Counted from the first letter of the stretch, positions 44,902 through 54,155 are shown. The stretch: DNA of 64,000 nt from Mycobacterium paraterrae (GCF_022430545.2 NZ_CP092488.2:2232001-2296000); one strand, 5' to 3'. Notes: generated by a model not told the origin, from the sequence alone. Made by a program: numbers and translations.

Positions 44902-45063
44902 GCTCGTTTCCTCTCGTCGCCCCCGCCGCTTATTTTGAACAGGCAAGCACACGCATTTTGCTGAATCACGCATTTTTGTTCTCGCGGAGCCGGTCGCCGG
45001 GCTAATGGTGAACCCGGCCACGGGTGCGTTTAGCCGTCGAAGCCCCAGGGCAATCGAAGGCCT

Positions 45064-45411
45064 ATGGCTACCGACAATCCCGACTTCCCCGAAGAGGGCG
45101 GACCCGAGGACACGTTGAATCCCAGCGAGTCGACCGACTCCGACGAACTTCGCAACGACGACGGCGACATCGTCGTGGACCCGCCCGAAGGTTGGAGTGA
45201 GGCGAACAAATTCGGGGTCACGCCGCGTGAGGAAAGGGAAGGCGAGTCCCTGGACCAGCGGCTCGCCGAGGAAGAGCCTGACGTGCTAAACGACGTCGAT
45301 GATGTAGACGACCTGGATGCCGGCGACCCTCGACCGACCCGTGCACATCGCGGTCAGGTCGACGGAACGCCCGAAGACGGTGACTCGCTGTATGAGGTGG
45401 TTGACGAATAG
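45064..45411 (+). CDS. Acidic DUF5709-like protein
   Basis: A 115-residue, strongly acidic, probably largely disordered protein. PPEGWSEANKFGVTPREEREGESLDQRLAEEEPDV is the conserved stretch I associate with DUF5709 of actinobacteria. No catalytic motif is present. Confidence 0.7.
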   Translation: MATDNPDFPEEGGPEDTLNPSESTDSDELRNDDGDIVVDPPEGWSEANKFGVTPREEREGESLDQRLAEEEPDVLNDVDDVDDLDAGDPRPTRAHRGQVDGTPEDGDSLYEVVDE

Positions 45412-45424
45412 CGTTGTGCCGCAG

Positions 45425-46216
45425 CTACGAGAACGGTGTGATGGGCCGCTCGAGTCGCTGGCCGTCGACGGTGATGTCGACGCGTTCGTTGAAGAACGCG
45501 ATGTGGTCCCGGACCGGCTCCGCCTCGCGGAGTGGGTGGCGATACGTCCAGGCGATGTCGCTTGGTCCATCCGGCACAGCGAAATACGACGCGCGGCCCT
45601 TGTAGGCACAGTCGCTGACGGTGTCGGTTCGTTCGAGGTCGACGACGACGTCGGTGGGCCGTAGGTAGAACCGGGTCGGTAGGCCCGTTTCGAACAGAAG
45701 TAGCGGCCGTGACGACTCGGCCAACAGCCGCCCGTCGGATTCGATCCGGACGTGACGCTTGCTGGCAAGGATGTCGATGCGCTTGAACGGGTCATGCGGA
45801 TGCGAGACGATCGGCTCGTCTTCTTCGCGCCATTCGAAGGCGCTGAAGTCGACGGTGACATAGCCGGTCAGATCGGGATCGTCGGGCTTGAATGCCGCCA
45901 GTTCGCGTCGCCGCCCGCCGACCGTCACGTCGAACATCTCGCCGGTAGTGCTATGGGCGGCAAAGGGATTCGTCGGGACCAGCACGGGCAGATCAGCGAT
46001 CTCCCTGACCCGGCCAGCCGATGTCAGGGTGGCCACGAAGTCGGCGACGGGGATCGCGTAGGTCGGGACCAGTCGCCGCGGCTCCCACACCAGCAACCCG
46101 TCGACGGTGTCGCCGACCAGCTCACCATCCACGTACAGCCGGAGCCGTTTGGCGGTGGGTTCGTAGCGCAACGAACTCACGGCGTCGTCGAGCAGATCTC
46201 GCATCCTGATGCCCAT
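45425..46216 (-). CDS. Tandem DUF427 protein
   Basis: A 263-residue protein holding two copies of the DUF427 fold. Each has a VDGEL- or SDGRL-like turn, an E(P/T)-containing strand (LLVWEPRRLVPTYAIP and LLLFETGLPTRFYLRP) and a C-terminal WTYRHPLREAEPVRDHIAFFNERVDITVDG-type end. DUF427 proteins are small beta-proteins of unclear function. ATG 46216 is used; ATG 46204 is possible. It converges on the DUF5709 gene. Confidence 0.75.
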   Translation of the reverse strand: MGIRMRDLLDDAVSSLRYEPTAKRLRLYVDGELVGDTVDGLLVWEPRRLVPTYAIPVADFVATLTSAGRVREIADLPVLVPTNPFAAHSTTGEMFDVTVGGRRRELAAFKPDDPDLTGYVTVDFSAFEWREEDEPIVSHPHDPFKRIDILASKRHVRIESDGRLLAESSRPLLLFETGLPTRFYLRPTDVVVDLERTDTVSDCAYKGRASYFAVPDGPSDIAWTYRHPLREAEPVRDHIAFFNERVDITVDGQRLERPITPFS

Positions 46217-46315
46217 CCGTCCACTATGGCGCGGAATGGACCGACGAGACGGTGTACAGGCGCAACCGCGGATGAGTCGTCCCGAAACAAGGAGTGGCGT
46301 CCCATTCCGGATGTC
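46217..46315. other. Intergenic region upstream of dyad A
   Basis: About 100 bp between the divergent DUF427 and LysM genes with no ORF; the regulon dyad follows at 46316. Confidence 0.4.
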
Positions 46316-46360
46316 AGGTAGTCGACTACTCAAGCCAACCGCTGGATGCGGACCTAGGTT
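46316..46360 (+). promoter_or_regulatory. Regulon site A: 16-bp dyad plus -10
   Basis: AGGTAG-TCGA-CTACTC (46316-46331; its 12-bp core GTAGTCGACTAC is a perfect palindrome). TAGGTT (46355-46360) starts 31.5 bp from the dyad centre. It would drive the LysM gene with a ~52-nt leader. Confidence 0.8.
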
Positions 46361-46418
46361 CTAGCAGTGCAAGCAACCCACACCGACGCTTGCTCACCAG
46401 CGACCCGAGAAGGCAACC

Positions 46419-48083
46419 ATGACAAAAGCTCTCGAGACCGAGCCCACCATCGACATGACTCAGGGATTCCGGTGGGGTCAGGTGCCCTCGGAACGCCAGC
46501 ATCCGACGATCATCCCGGACACCGTTCCTGCGAGTCTGGGCCCTCTCGCTGGCTTTACTGGCAAGTTCAGGGGGGCCGGCTTCAACACCATTTTCAGGCC
46601 GCAGAACTTTGCGCTGTCACCGACTCCGTTGGACAAGCCGGCGCACGGTCCCAACGACAACGTCCTCGAGTTGAACCTGACCGAAGAGACGTTGGACTTC
46701 TCAACTCCCCTGGGAGACATCCCCAACCGGGGTTTTGTACAGGGCGACATCTCTCTCAACGGCATCCCATACGTGCAGAAAATCAACGATGTCAACGACC
46801 CCGACAACCCGGTGGGCATCCACTTCGAGCCGGGCGTCTGGTTGAGCGTGCCGGCCACAACGAACCCGGCCGAGGCAGCGACCGTTGTTCGGATGGCTTC
46901 CATCCCGCACGGCACGACCATCGACGCTGAAGGCACCGCAACGCAGGTGAACGGTCGTCCCACGTTTCAACCGGTCGACATCACACCGTTCCCTATCGGT
47001 TCTCCACAAAACAGACTCACCAACACGTTCCCCAGCCAGCAGGCAAACGACAACGCGACTTTCCGCTTGCCACAGGATCTTTCGCCGTTCATCGCGGCTG
47101 GCACCATCACCCAGGCCATGCTGGACAACCCGAACTCGATCCTGCAGAACCGGGTAAACAGCCAAAACATCACATCCACGACCATCATTACCGTCGACAC
47201 GACGCGGCCGGCGCCAGACAACCCCTCGGATCCGCTCTTCGGCGGCGGAACCGCCAACATCGCCTTTCTTCAGGGCGACCCCCAAGCGGCCAAACCGAAC
47301 GCTAATGCCGTCGAGATGACGGCCACGTTCTGCATCGAGACAGTGGTCGAAAAAATCTCCGTGCCGCCCCTGGCTGCAAATACGCCCACCACCGTCCAGG
47401 GCAGCGCGGCGGCTGGTCAGCCCGTCGCCACCTTCAGCGTCCGCTCGACAACCGCGGTCAACGAGCCCACCGAAGTCAGTGTTACGTATACGCAGATCCA
47501 GTACAGCCAGACCGTGCTGCTCAACTTCAACGGGTTGTCGTGGCCGCACGTGTCGGTGGCAACCCTGATTCCCAATGACGCCATTCCGGTCGTTGTGGGC
47601 AACCCTGACCTTCTGACGACGTACACAGTGGTCGCCGGGGATACGTTGTCCGGCATCTCTTCGCAGTTCTACGGCGACGCAACGCACGTAGCGACCCTGG
47701 CGGCGGTAAACGACATTGCCAACCCCAACCTGATCAATGTCGGGCAGGTGCTGATCATCCCCGATCTGTCGCGCGCCTATACCGTTGCCGCCGGGGACAC
47801 ACTCTCGAGCATCTCCACGCACTTCTACGGAAACGCCGGCCGGGTGGCGATGCTCGCGGCGGTCAACGCTATTGCCAACCCCAACCTGATCCACGTCGGA
47901 CAGCTGCTGATTGTCCCGGACGTGTCGCACACCCACACTGTGTCCGCGGGCGAGACGTTGTTCAACATCGCGCAGCAGTTCTACGGGAATGGCTCGCTAT
48001 TCCGGTTCATCGCCAAGGTGAATGGCATCAGCGACGCCAACGCGATCGGCGTGGGCCAGGTCCTCATCATCCCGAGTGTTTGA
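46419..48083 (+). CDS. Protein with three C-terminal LysM domains and an unassigned N-terminal domain
   Basis: A 554-residue protein with no visible signal peptide. Residues ~402-551 are three LysM domains (YTVVAGDTLSGISSQFYGD, YTVAAGDTLSSISTHFYGN and HTVSAGETLFNIAQQFYGN), which bind peptidoglycan or chitin. The N-terminal ~340 residues are beta-rich with GAGFNTIFRPQNF, IPNRGFVQGD, GIHFEPGVWL and RMASIPHGTT. These faintly recall haem-binding FMP-type peroxidase proteins, but I cannot confirm that. The first gene of the dyad-linked locus. A wall-targeted protein with no export signal is odd. Confidence 0.8.
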   Translation: MTKALETEPTIDMTQGFRWGQVPSERQHPTIIPDTVPASLGPLAGFTGKFRGAGFNTIFRPQNFALSPTPLDKPAHGPNDNVLELNLTEETLDFSTPLGDIPNRGFVQGDISLNGIPYVQKINDVNDPDNPVGIHFEPGVWLSVPATTNPAEAATVVRMASIPHGTTIDAEGTATQVNGRPTFQPVDITPFPIGSPQNRLTNTFPSQQANDNATFRLPQDLSPFIAAGTITQAMLDNPNSILQNRVNSQNITSTTIITVDTTRPAPDNPSDPLFGGGTANIAFLQGDPQAAKPNANAVEMTATFCIETVVEKISVPPLAANTPTTVQGSAAAGQPVATFSVRSTTAVNEPTEVSVTYTQIQYSQTVLLNFNGLSWPHVSVATLIPNDAIPVVVGNPDLLTTYTVVAGDTLSGISSQFYGDATHVATLAAVNDIANPNLINVGQVLIIPDLSRAYTVAAGDTLSSISTHFYGNAGRVAMLAAVNAIANPNLIHVGQLLIVPDVSHTHTVSAGETLFNIAQQFYGNGSLFRFIAKVNGISDANAIGVGQVLIIPSV

Positions 48084-48109
48084 TGCCGGCCCGCGGGCGG
48101 CCGACATCA
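48081..48109 (+). terminator. Terminator hairpin overlapping the LysM gene's stop
   Basis: TGATGCCGGCC (48081-48091) pairs with GGCCGACATCA (48099-48109) with one mismatch and a 7-nt loop. It includes the stop codon. Confidence 0.6.
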
Positions 48110-48356
48110 GGCAACGGGCGGCGACGGCTCTGGATCATCGACGGCGTTGCGCCTGATTGCGCGGAGCGGCCAATCCGCGCGGCCGCCGATGATCCGAGCA
48201 GCGACTCGCCTGACGAGCCCGACTCTCCGGTTTGCCCTGTGCTGGCCTGGTAGCAGCAGAGGGCTGGCGATATCGCGGGTGGCGCCGTTCTGTCGGGCCG
48301 ACATTTAAGCGAACGCCGGACACAAGACGCGCGGACTCTCCCCGCCGGGTTTTTTC
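48110..48356. other. Intergenic region before dyad B
   Basis: About 250 bp. A leftward 65-codon frame (48304-48107) exists but has no ribosome site or recognisable similarity, so I treat the stretch as non-coding. Confidence 0.4.
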
Positions 48357-48401
48357 GAGTAGTCGGCTACTCGCGACTTCGTGACCCGCCGGGGTGAAGC
48401 T
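48357..48401 (+). promoter_or_regulatory. Regulon site B: 16-bp dyad plus -10
   Basis: GAGTAG-TCGG-CTACTC (48357-48372), perfect arms. GAAGCT (48396-48401) starts 31.5 bp from the dyad centre. It would drive the serine hydrolase gene with a ~77-nt leader. Confidence 0.8.
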
Positions 48402-48484
48402 GGCGTCGCACCACCGAGGTGCGCCCAGTCGACCGGCTGGACATTCTCTGCACCGGACGTGCAACGGAAGAGGGGCCAAAGGAG

Positions 48485-50326
48485 ATGGAGTTTCAGGCGT
48501 ATCACGGCGTGAACGCGGCGACACACCAGCAGCACGTGACCGACCTGTCCAAGGCCGGCTACAGCATGATCTCGCTCAGCGTCTACGGCGATCCCGGCAA
48601 CGCGCAGTACGCGGCGGTATGGGTCAACCGCCCGATGCCGCAGTGGTCGGCTATTCACGGAGTCAACGGCAATGACTACCAAACATGGTTCAACACCAAC
48701 GTCAAGAACGGGTTCGGCGCATCGCTGGTGTCCGCGACCGGCTCAGGCGGGTCCGCGATTTTCGCCGCAGTGATGACCAAAGGCGTGGCCGCCGGATGGT
48801 CAGCACACCACGGCCTTAACGCCACCCAGTTCCAAGCCGTCAACGACTCGGCCATGAACAGCGGTCTGCGCCCGCACTCGGTGACCATCTACGGTGACGC
48901 CGGATCGCGGCTCTACGCAGGCGTGTGGTGGCCGAACACCGACTGGGTCAAATGGATGGTGAACCAGGGTGATCCGGTCGGCTCATACCAACACACCTTC
49001 GATCTGTGCACCCAGCTGCCGGGGTACACGCTCAACGCGTGGCGGCCGGCCTACGTCGCGGTGTCCGAGGATCAGACCTACTGCTCGGTGTACAGCGACG
49101 ACGTCGTCGACAGCTGGTATGCCCGGCATGGCCTCCCCGCAGCCCAGTATCAGACCGAGTTCGACAGTCAGAAGAAGGCGGGCCGGTACCCGATCTGCGT
49201 GCAGGGTGGCGGCAGCGGCGCCAACACGCGGTACGCGGCGGTGTTCGCCAAAAACGATGTGCCGCAAGCCCGTCAATGGACGGCTACCGGGCAGCCGGTC
49301 GCGGCGTATCAACAAGTCGATCACCTCTTCCAGACGTTCATGCAGAAGCAGGCGGTCCGGGCGGCCCAAGTGGCCGTCGTCAAGAACGGCACCACGGTGT
49401 TCAACCGCGGCTACACCTGGGCCGAACCGGGATACAAGATCACTCAGCCCAGTGACCGGTTCCTGCTTGCCAGCTGCAGCAAGATGTTCTGCGAAGCGGC
49501 AATTCAGTCGCTCTACGACGCCAACATCCTGCACCCGGGTGACGCGGCGTTCGCCAAGCTCGGCATCTCGAATCCCGGACACGTCACCGACCACGACAAG
49601 ATCACGGTGCAGGAGCTGCTCGATCACACATCGGGCTACGACGACAGCATTTCGCCTTTCTTCGACCCCACCTACTCGATGGGGCAGATCGCCAACAGCC
49701 TTGGAATCACGCACCCGACGAGGCTGGACATCTGCAAATACATGTACGGCCAACCGCTGCAGCATGCCCCCGGCACCACCAACGCCTACTCCAACTTCGG
49801 CTACCTGATGCTTGCTGCGCTGGTCGACAAGCACGGCGGTACTGGCGACTACTGGACGTATCTGAAGAAAACCCTGCTCGACCCGGCCGGGATCACCGAA
49901 GTCGAAGTCATCTCCACTGCCGCTGCGGGTCGCAACAGCGGAGAGGCGATCGCCGAGGACCCCGGTATCGGTCAGAACGTCCTCAACCCAGCCGTCTCGG
50001 ACCTTGTGCCGGCGGTGTACGGCGGTGACGGCGAGATCAACGAAGTGGGTGTGGGCAACGACGGATTGGGCGCCTCGGCGCACGCGCTGGCGCAGTTCGC
50101 GCACCTGCACGCCGCGTGGGGCAACGGTCCGCGCGCGAACAGCGCACGGGAAGGCTCGACCCCGGGTGCTTCGACGTTCGTGTGGACGCGCGGCGACTTC
50201 GACATCGCGCTGACGATCAACACCCGCGCCTGGCGGCCAGGCACCAACCCGGTGACGCTCCCGAACGGAAAGAAGGGTTCCCCCGTCGAACAGCTTCAGG
50301 CACAGGTCGACGCGGCCATTACCTAA
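48485..50326 (+). CDS. Polyglycine-hydrolase-like serine hydrolase: tandem BTRD repeats plus beta-lactamase-fold domain
   Basis: A 613-residue protein. Residues 1-~285 are about six ~45-residue repeats of the form HGVNAxxYQxxF...GYxxxxVSxYGD...YAAVW, which I recognise as bacterial tandem repeat domain 1 (BTRD). Then comes a serine beta-lactamase/DD-peptidase-type domain with S330-CS-K333 (SxxK), YSN at 435-437 and a late VWTRGDF in the KTG position. The same architecture is known from secreted fungal polyglycine hydrolases that cut Gly-Gly linkers of plant chitinases. No signal peptide is visible. ATG 48485 is likely; GTG 48419 is an alternative start. Confidence 0.82.
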   Translation: MEFQAYHGVNAATHQQHVTDLSKAGYSMISLSVYGDPGNAQYAAVWVNRPMPQWSAIHGVNGNDYQTWFNTNVKNGFGASLVSATGSGGSAIFAAVMTKGVAAGWSAHHGLNATQFQAVNDSAMNSGLRPHSVTIYGDAGSRLYAGVWWPNTDWVKWMVNQGDPVGSYQHTFDLCTQLPGYTLNAWRPAYVAVSEDQTYCSVYSDDVVDSWYARHGLPAAQYQTEFDSQKKAGRYPICVQGGGSGANTRYAAVFAKNDVPQARQWTATGQPVAAYQQVDHLFQTFMQKQAVRAAQVAVVKNGTTVFNRGYTWAEPGYKITQPSDRFLLASCSKMFCEAAIQSLYDANILHPGDAAFAKLGISNPGHVTDHDKITVQELLDHTSGYDDSISPFFDPTYSMGQIANSLGITHPTRLDICKYMYGQPLQHAPGTTNAYSNFGYLMLAALVDKHGGTGDYWTYLKKTLLDPAGITEVEVISTAAAGRNSGEAIAEDPGIGQNVLNPAVSDLVPAVYGGDGEINEVGVGNDGLGASAHALAQFAHLHAAWGNGPRANSAREGSTPGASTFVWTRGDFDIALTINTRAWRPGTNPVTLPNGKKGSPVEQLQAQVDAAIT

Positions 50327-50369
50327 GCGCTACTTCGCCGATAGCGGCGAGGCGTGATCCGTGTTCACC

Positions 50370-53030
50370 TCAGTGTTGCTGGAGGTTCCGAGCCGGTATC
50401 GGCTGGCGGCCCGGCGTGAATTCCGCGAGCATCTCCGCCAATTGGGTTCTGCCCGCTGCCTCCACCCGGGTGCAGGCCCGGTAGATGTGCCCCTCAATGG
50501 TGCGCACCGACAGCGTGAGGGCCTCGGCGATCTCGTTGTTGGACAGACCCTGTGAAATCAGCACAGCGATCTCTCGCTCGCGTTCGGTGAGCGGCAGGGA
50601 GATGCGAGCCGATCGAGTCGCCGGGGTGGTGGCCCCACACTCGCTGATCAATCGCTCGGCGCGGCCGCTTGCGGTCAGGCCCGGGCCGATCCGCTGCTCC
50701 CGGCGGTAGGCCAGCGCGGCGTGCGCGGCGGCGTCGGCCGCGGCAATACGGTCACCCATCGCCTCGAGATCGCGTGAGACCGTCAGCAGCACGTCACCAC
50801 AGTGATCGCCCACCGCGGCGGCCCACCGAGCCACTACCGCCGCTCGAGGAGCGTCCATCACCTCGGCGAGGCGCGCCAACCGCGCGGCAACGCGTTGTTC
50901 ACCGAATTGGATAGCGGCTTGCAGACTTAGCACCTCGCGAGCATGCTGACCGCGTGCCTGGGCGAGGTCTGCTGCCTGGAGTGCCAGGTCACGGGCCTGC
51001 GAGGTATACCCCCGTGCAGACAGCAGCCACGCGCTGGCCACCAGGCTGTCGGCCTCGCGGTAAGTGTGTGCGGGATGATGCCGTCGGCGCATTTCGGCCA
51101 GCGCTTCGCTGCCGGCCTCGACATCACCTGCGCGCGCCAGCGCTTCGGCGTAGTCGATTCCGAAGGTGTAAGCGGCCCCGTCATCGTCGTCCGCGAAATC
51201 GGCGACCGCAGACCGAAGACAGTCGACTGCGGTGCGCAGATCCCCGTAAGCCAGCGCGGTACGGCCGCGGACGGCGACCGCGAACGACTGCGTCCGGCCT
51301 GCCGCATCGACGCAATGCCGAAAGGTACGGTTCGACAAGTCGAGCGCATCGGCAAGGCATCCCCCGAGCACAAACGCCTCAGTGAGGTAGGAGACCAGGA
51401 TGACTGCTTGGTAATAGGCCGTGCCTGGTGAGGACGCCGCGAGCGGAGTCGTCTCTGCGGCAACGGCCGCGGCGGATCTAGGGCGTCCGAGATCACCGAG
51501 GGTGATGATGTAGGCCCAGGTCATCACCAACGTCGGCAACGCCCCGAGATTGGCGCGTTCGACGGATTCGCAGACTCGCAGCGCGTCGTCCGGACGTGCC
51601 TCGACCGCGAGCTGCACCGCCCGAAACGCCAGCAGGCGCTGAGCAGCTAGTTCCGTCGCACCGGCGATGGCGTCGTCGATGACGGTGCGGGATTTCTCCA
51701 ATTGACCGAGCTGCCAGAGCAGGTTGACGCTACGAAGAGTCACCACCGTCGACCAGGTCGGCTCGGGCAGTGCGCGTTCGGACATCGATCGAAGGAGTTC
51801 TTCGGCCTCGCGGCCCCGGCTCAACAACGTCAACGTATTAGCGCGCAACAGCTCGCTGTCCACCCCGGCGCCGGCCGCCGCGGCGGCGGCGGCGAATCGC
51901 TCGGCGAGCGCCATATCCAAACCGTTGAACGCCGTCTGGGCGGCCTGCGCGAACAACTCGCGATCAGGCGCCAGATCCGACTGCAGCCACAACAACGCCA
52001 GCCGCACCGGGTCAGGCGCACCGGGACTGCCGGCGGCCGCGGACATCGCGCGAGCTACCCGGCCGCGCAGCCGTTCTAGCCGCGCCCGGCCGGCGTGCGT
52101 CTGCCGAACCTCGCCGTAGAGCGGATGTCCCAGGCGCGCAACACTACTGGGTGGGCCATGAGACACCGCGATGAGGCCGCGCCGCTCGGCGTCCTCGATA
52201 GCAGAGGGATCGGCCAGCGACGTCAGCAACGGCAGCTCTAGCGGCTCAGACACCGCGACCAGGTCGAGCACCTGCAACACCGGCTCAGGTGCCTCACCAA
52301 TGCGGGAATCCACCAAATCGGCCAGCGACGGGGACACCTGCATGGTGCCTTCCCACCGCCAGCGGCCATTGCGGCTGACCAGACGTCCGGCGTGGCTTTC
52401 CTGGGTGACCAGGTGACGCAGAAATAATACGTTGCCGCGCGTCAGATCCCACATCCGTTCACTGCACGTCCCGCACACCGGGCCGCCCAGAACCTTTTCG
52501 AGCAATTCATCAGATTAGTTGTGCGACAGCGGTTGTAAATCGAGGCGCCGCAGATGCGCGTCTTTCCACAATGCGGTCACTTCGCTAGGTGCCGGCGCGC
52601 CGCTGCGGATGGTGGCGATCACCGTGGCCGCGCGCCGCTGGACGAGTTGAAGCAGCACGAAAGCGGACAAGTTGTCGAGCAGACGGGCGTCGTCGACTAC
52701 TACCAGTACTGGCGCATCCTCGGGCGAGCTGGTGATTGCGGTGATCGCACCCGCGACAAGCTGCAGAGGGTCACCCTCGAGTCGATCGGTCCATTGAGCA
52801 AATGCACCGAGCGGGATCGACTGTGCGGCAGCCGTTCCCGATGCCCAACGGGTCGTCCAGCCGCGGTCGCGGGCAGCCATCATCGCCTCGCGAGCCAGGC
52901 GCGTCTTCCCTACACCCGCGGCGCCAGCGATTACCACACCCGCGTCGGATCCGTCGGCGCGGAACACGTCATCGATGACGGCGAGTTCCTCGGAGCGGCC
53001 CGTCAGCGGCCAGGCCAACATGGCGGACAT
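50370..53030 (-). pseudogene. Large LuxR-family AAA regulator interrupted by an in-frame stop
   Basis: The reading frame from ATG 53030 to 50370 would encode 886 residues of the LAL/MalT-like type. Walker A GAAGVGKT is at residues 36-43, Walker B VLVVVDDARLLD near 110, then a long helical-repeat middle, and a C-terminal LuxR helix-turn-helix (LTEREREIAVLISQGLSNNEIAEAL, then RTIEGHI). Codon 172 is TAA (52515-52517), in the same frame. The sequence on both sides reads LQPLSHN-stop-SDELLEKVLGG, exactly as if a Gln codon CAA had become TAA. A 171-residue ATPase fragment and a DNA-binding fragment (for example from TTG 52505) remain. It may be decay, a sequencing error, or split expression. It lies 72 bp downstream of the 53300 gene and may share its promoter. 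Confidence 0.8.
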
Positions 53031-53045
53031 GGTAGATCAAGATCG

Positions 53046-53078
53046 CTATGCGAGGGAAGGAAATTTCCGCTTGCGTAG
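53046..53078 (-). promoter_or_regulatory. Inverted-repeat structure just upstream of the LuxR-type gene
   Basis: CTATGCGAG (53046-53054) and CTTGCGTAG (53070-53078) are imperfect inverted arms around a perfect GGAAATTTCC palindrome (53059-53068). It lies 16-48 bp upstream of ATG 53030. It could be an operator or an attenuating hairpin between the small gene and the regulator. Confidence 0.35.
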
Positions 53079-53102
53079 ATCGTTCGGCTGACAAACCGGA
53101 CA

Positions 53103-53300
53103 TCAATCCTTGCGTAGCTCCGCGTACAGCTTCTCCGCCGCGATCCGCAGTAACGTGTCCAGACCCTCAGGCTCGACGCGAAGGTACCCGCACACCACCT
53201 CGGGAGCGACCCCGGCAGCGGTCAATCGCAGCGCCAGCGAATGAGCCTCGGGCAGTCTGCGCAGTGCCGCCTCGTACGCATCGATGACATCACCGACCAT
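53103..53300 (-). CDS. Small helical protein resembling sigma-70 region 4
   Basis: 65 residues, MVGDVIDAYEAALRRLPEAH then LALRLTAAGVAPEVVCGYL and a final helix with LLRIAAEKLYAEL. The pattern (short helix, LRRLPE, helix-turn-helix-like GVAPEVVCGYLRVEP) recalls the sigma-70 region 4 fold seen alone in many small actinobacterial proteins. The ATG at 53300 coincides with the +1 predicted from regulon site C, so translation is probably leaderless. It may be a partner or adaptor of the LuxR-type protein encoded next. Confidence 0.65.
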   Translation of the reverse strand: MVGDVIDAYEAALRRLPEAHSLALRLTAAGVAPEVVCGYLRVEPEGLDTLLRIAAEKLYAELRKD

Positions 53301-53306
53301 GGACTT

Positions 53307-53351
53307 ATTGTCGACCCGCCACGGCGTTCGGAGTCGAGTAGTCGGTTACCC
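53307..53351 (-). promoter_or_regulatory. Regulon site C: dyad plus -10, leaderless promoter
   Basis: GAGTAG-TCGG-TTACCC (53336-53351; imperfect arms). Leftward, GACAAT (53312-53307) starts 31.5 bp from the centre. If 53312 is -12, +1 is 53300, the A of the ATG. It would serve the small gene and perhaps the LuxR-type gene. Confidence 0.75.
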
Positions 53352-53539
53352 GCCTTGATCGGGAAGGGTAAGTGCCGGGGTCGGCCGGGCGATTAGCCGG
53401 TCTCTTCCGTTTCGCAGCAGTTGGCTGAAAATCCGTTGAGGCGCAGGCATATCCGCCAGAAATCTCGACAGCTGGTCTGCCCGATAGTCCGCCCCTCACT
53501 GCGCGGCCACCCAAAGCTGGGGCTACCCCTGCGGAAATC
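53352..53539. other. Spacer between divergent regulon promoters C and D
   Basis: 188 bp without ORF of note or clear dyad. It separates two back-to-back regulon promoters. Confidence 0.4.
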
Positions 53540-53584
53540 GGGTAGTGGGCTACTCGCGCTGCCGGCGGCAATGATATTTAGCGT
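53540..53584 (+). promoter_or_regulatory. Regulon site D: dyad plus -10
   Basis: GGGTAG-TGGG-CTACTC (53540-53555, five of six paired positions). TAGCGT (53579-53584) starts 31.5 bp from the centre. It would drive the 53647 gene with a ~56-nt leader. Confidence 0.8.
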
Positions 53585-53646
53585 GCATTGGTAGCGCAGT
53601 TCATTTGGGCTCGACGCTTACACCGAAGACAGAACAGGACGACGAA

Positions 53647-53931
53647 ATGAACGCTCAATGGGGATCTTTCACCAAACCGAACAACTGGGGCACATGCTTG
53701 TCGTTCGGACAAGACTCGTTCCGCCGGCGCGGATATGAGATTTTTGGCCAAGGCGACGGTGACTACATGATTGTCGGCCGTAAAGGCGAAGTCATCGTCC
53801 AGGTGACGGCCGTCCCGCAACAGGGCAACACCTGGGTCTCGGTCAGCGCCTTTTCTCCCGATGCGGGTGCAGCAGAACAAGCCCGCAACACGGTACGCGA
53901 AGACATCGTGCGGACGCAGCTCATTGACTGA
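53647..53931 (+). CDS. Small protein of unknown function, regulon member
   Basis: A 94-residue protein, MNAQWGSFTKPNNWGTCLSF at its start, with one Cys. The middle GYEIFGQGDGDYMIVGRKGEVIVQVTAVP suggests a small beta-sheet, and an alpha-helix ends it (AAEQARNTVREDIVRTQL). No signal peptide and no recognised family. It has its own regulon promoter (site D). Confidence 0.7.
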   Translation: MNAQWGSFTKPNNWGTCLSFGQDSFRRRGYEIFGQGDGDYMIVGRKGEVIVQVTAVPQQGNTWVSVSAFSPDAGAAEQARNTVREDIVRTQLID

Positions 53932-54038
53932 CGATTCAGCACCGGCAGACGCGGTGGGCGGGATGTCGGCGTCGCCTGAAAACTGACCCCGTGTCGACGG
54001 GTGAGTTCAATGGCATCTTCGACCGGAGCCGACAAATT

Positions 54039-54083
54039 GGGTAGTCGTCTACCTACGCACTTCCCAGTCGTTCATTCGAGAAT
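54039..54083 (+). promoter_or_regulatory. Regulon site E: dyad plus -10
   Basis: GGGTAG-TCGT-CTACCT (54039-54054, five of six paired). GAGAAT (54078-54083) starts 31.5 bp from the centre. It would drive the tail-fibre-like gene and the M64 peptidase gene. Confidence 0.8.
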
Positions 54084-54155
54084 TCGAATGCGCGAGTGTT
54101 TCGAGGAAACGGTTATCGCGCTCCACAAACTCGACATGGGAAAGGGCAAATCGCG

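Noticed and set aside
48107..48304. Leftward 65-codon ORF between the LysM and serine-hydrolase genes
   Set aside because: No ribosome site, no recognisable similarity, and it overlaps the terminator hairpin.
53305..53571. Leftward ORF in the spacer between promoters C and D
   Set aside because: It would run through two regulon promoters and has no coding-like composition or start signal.
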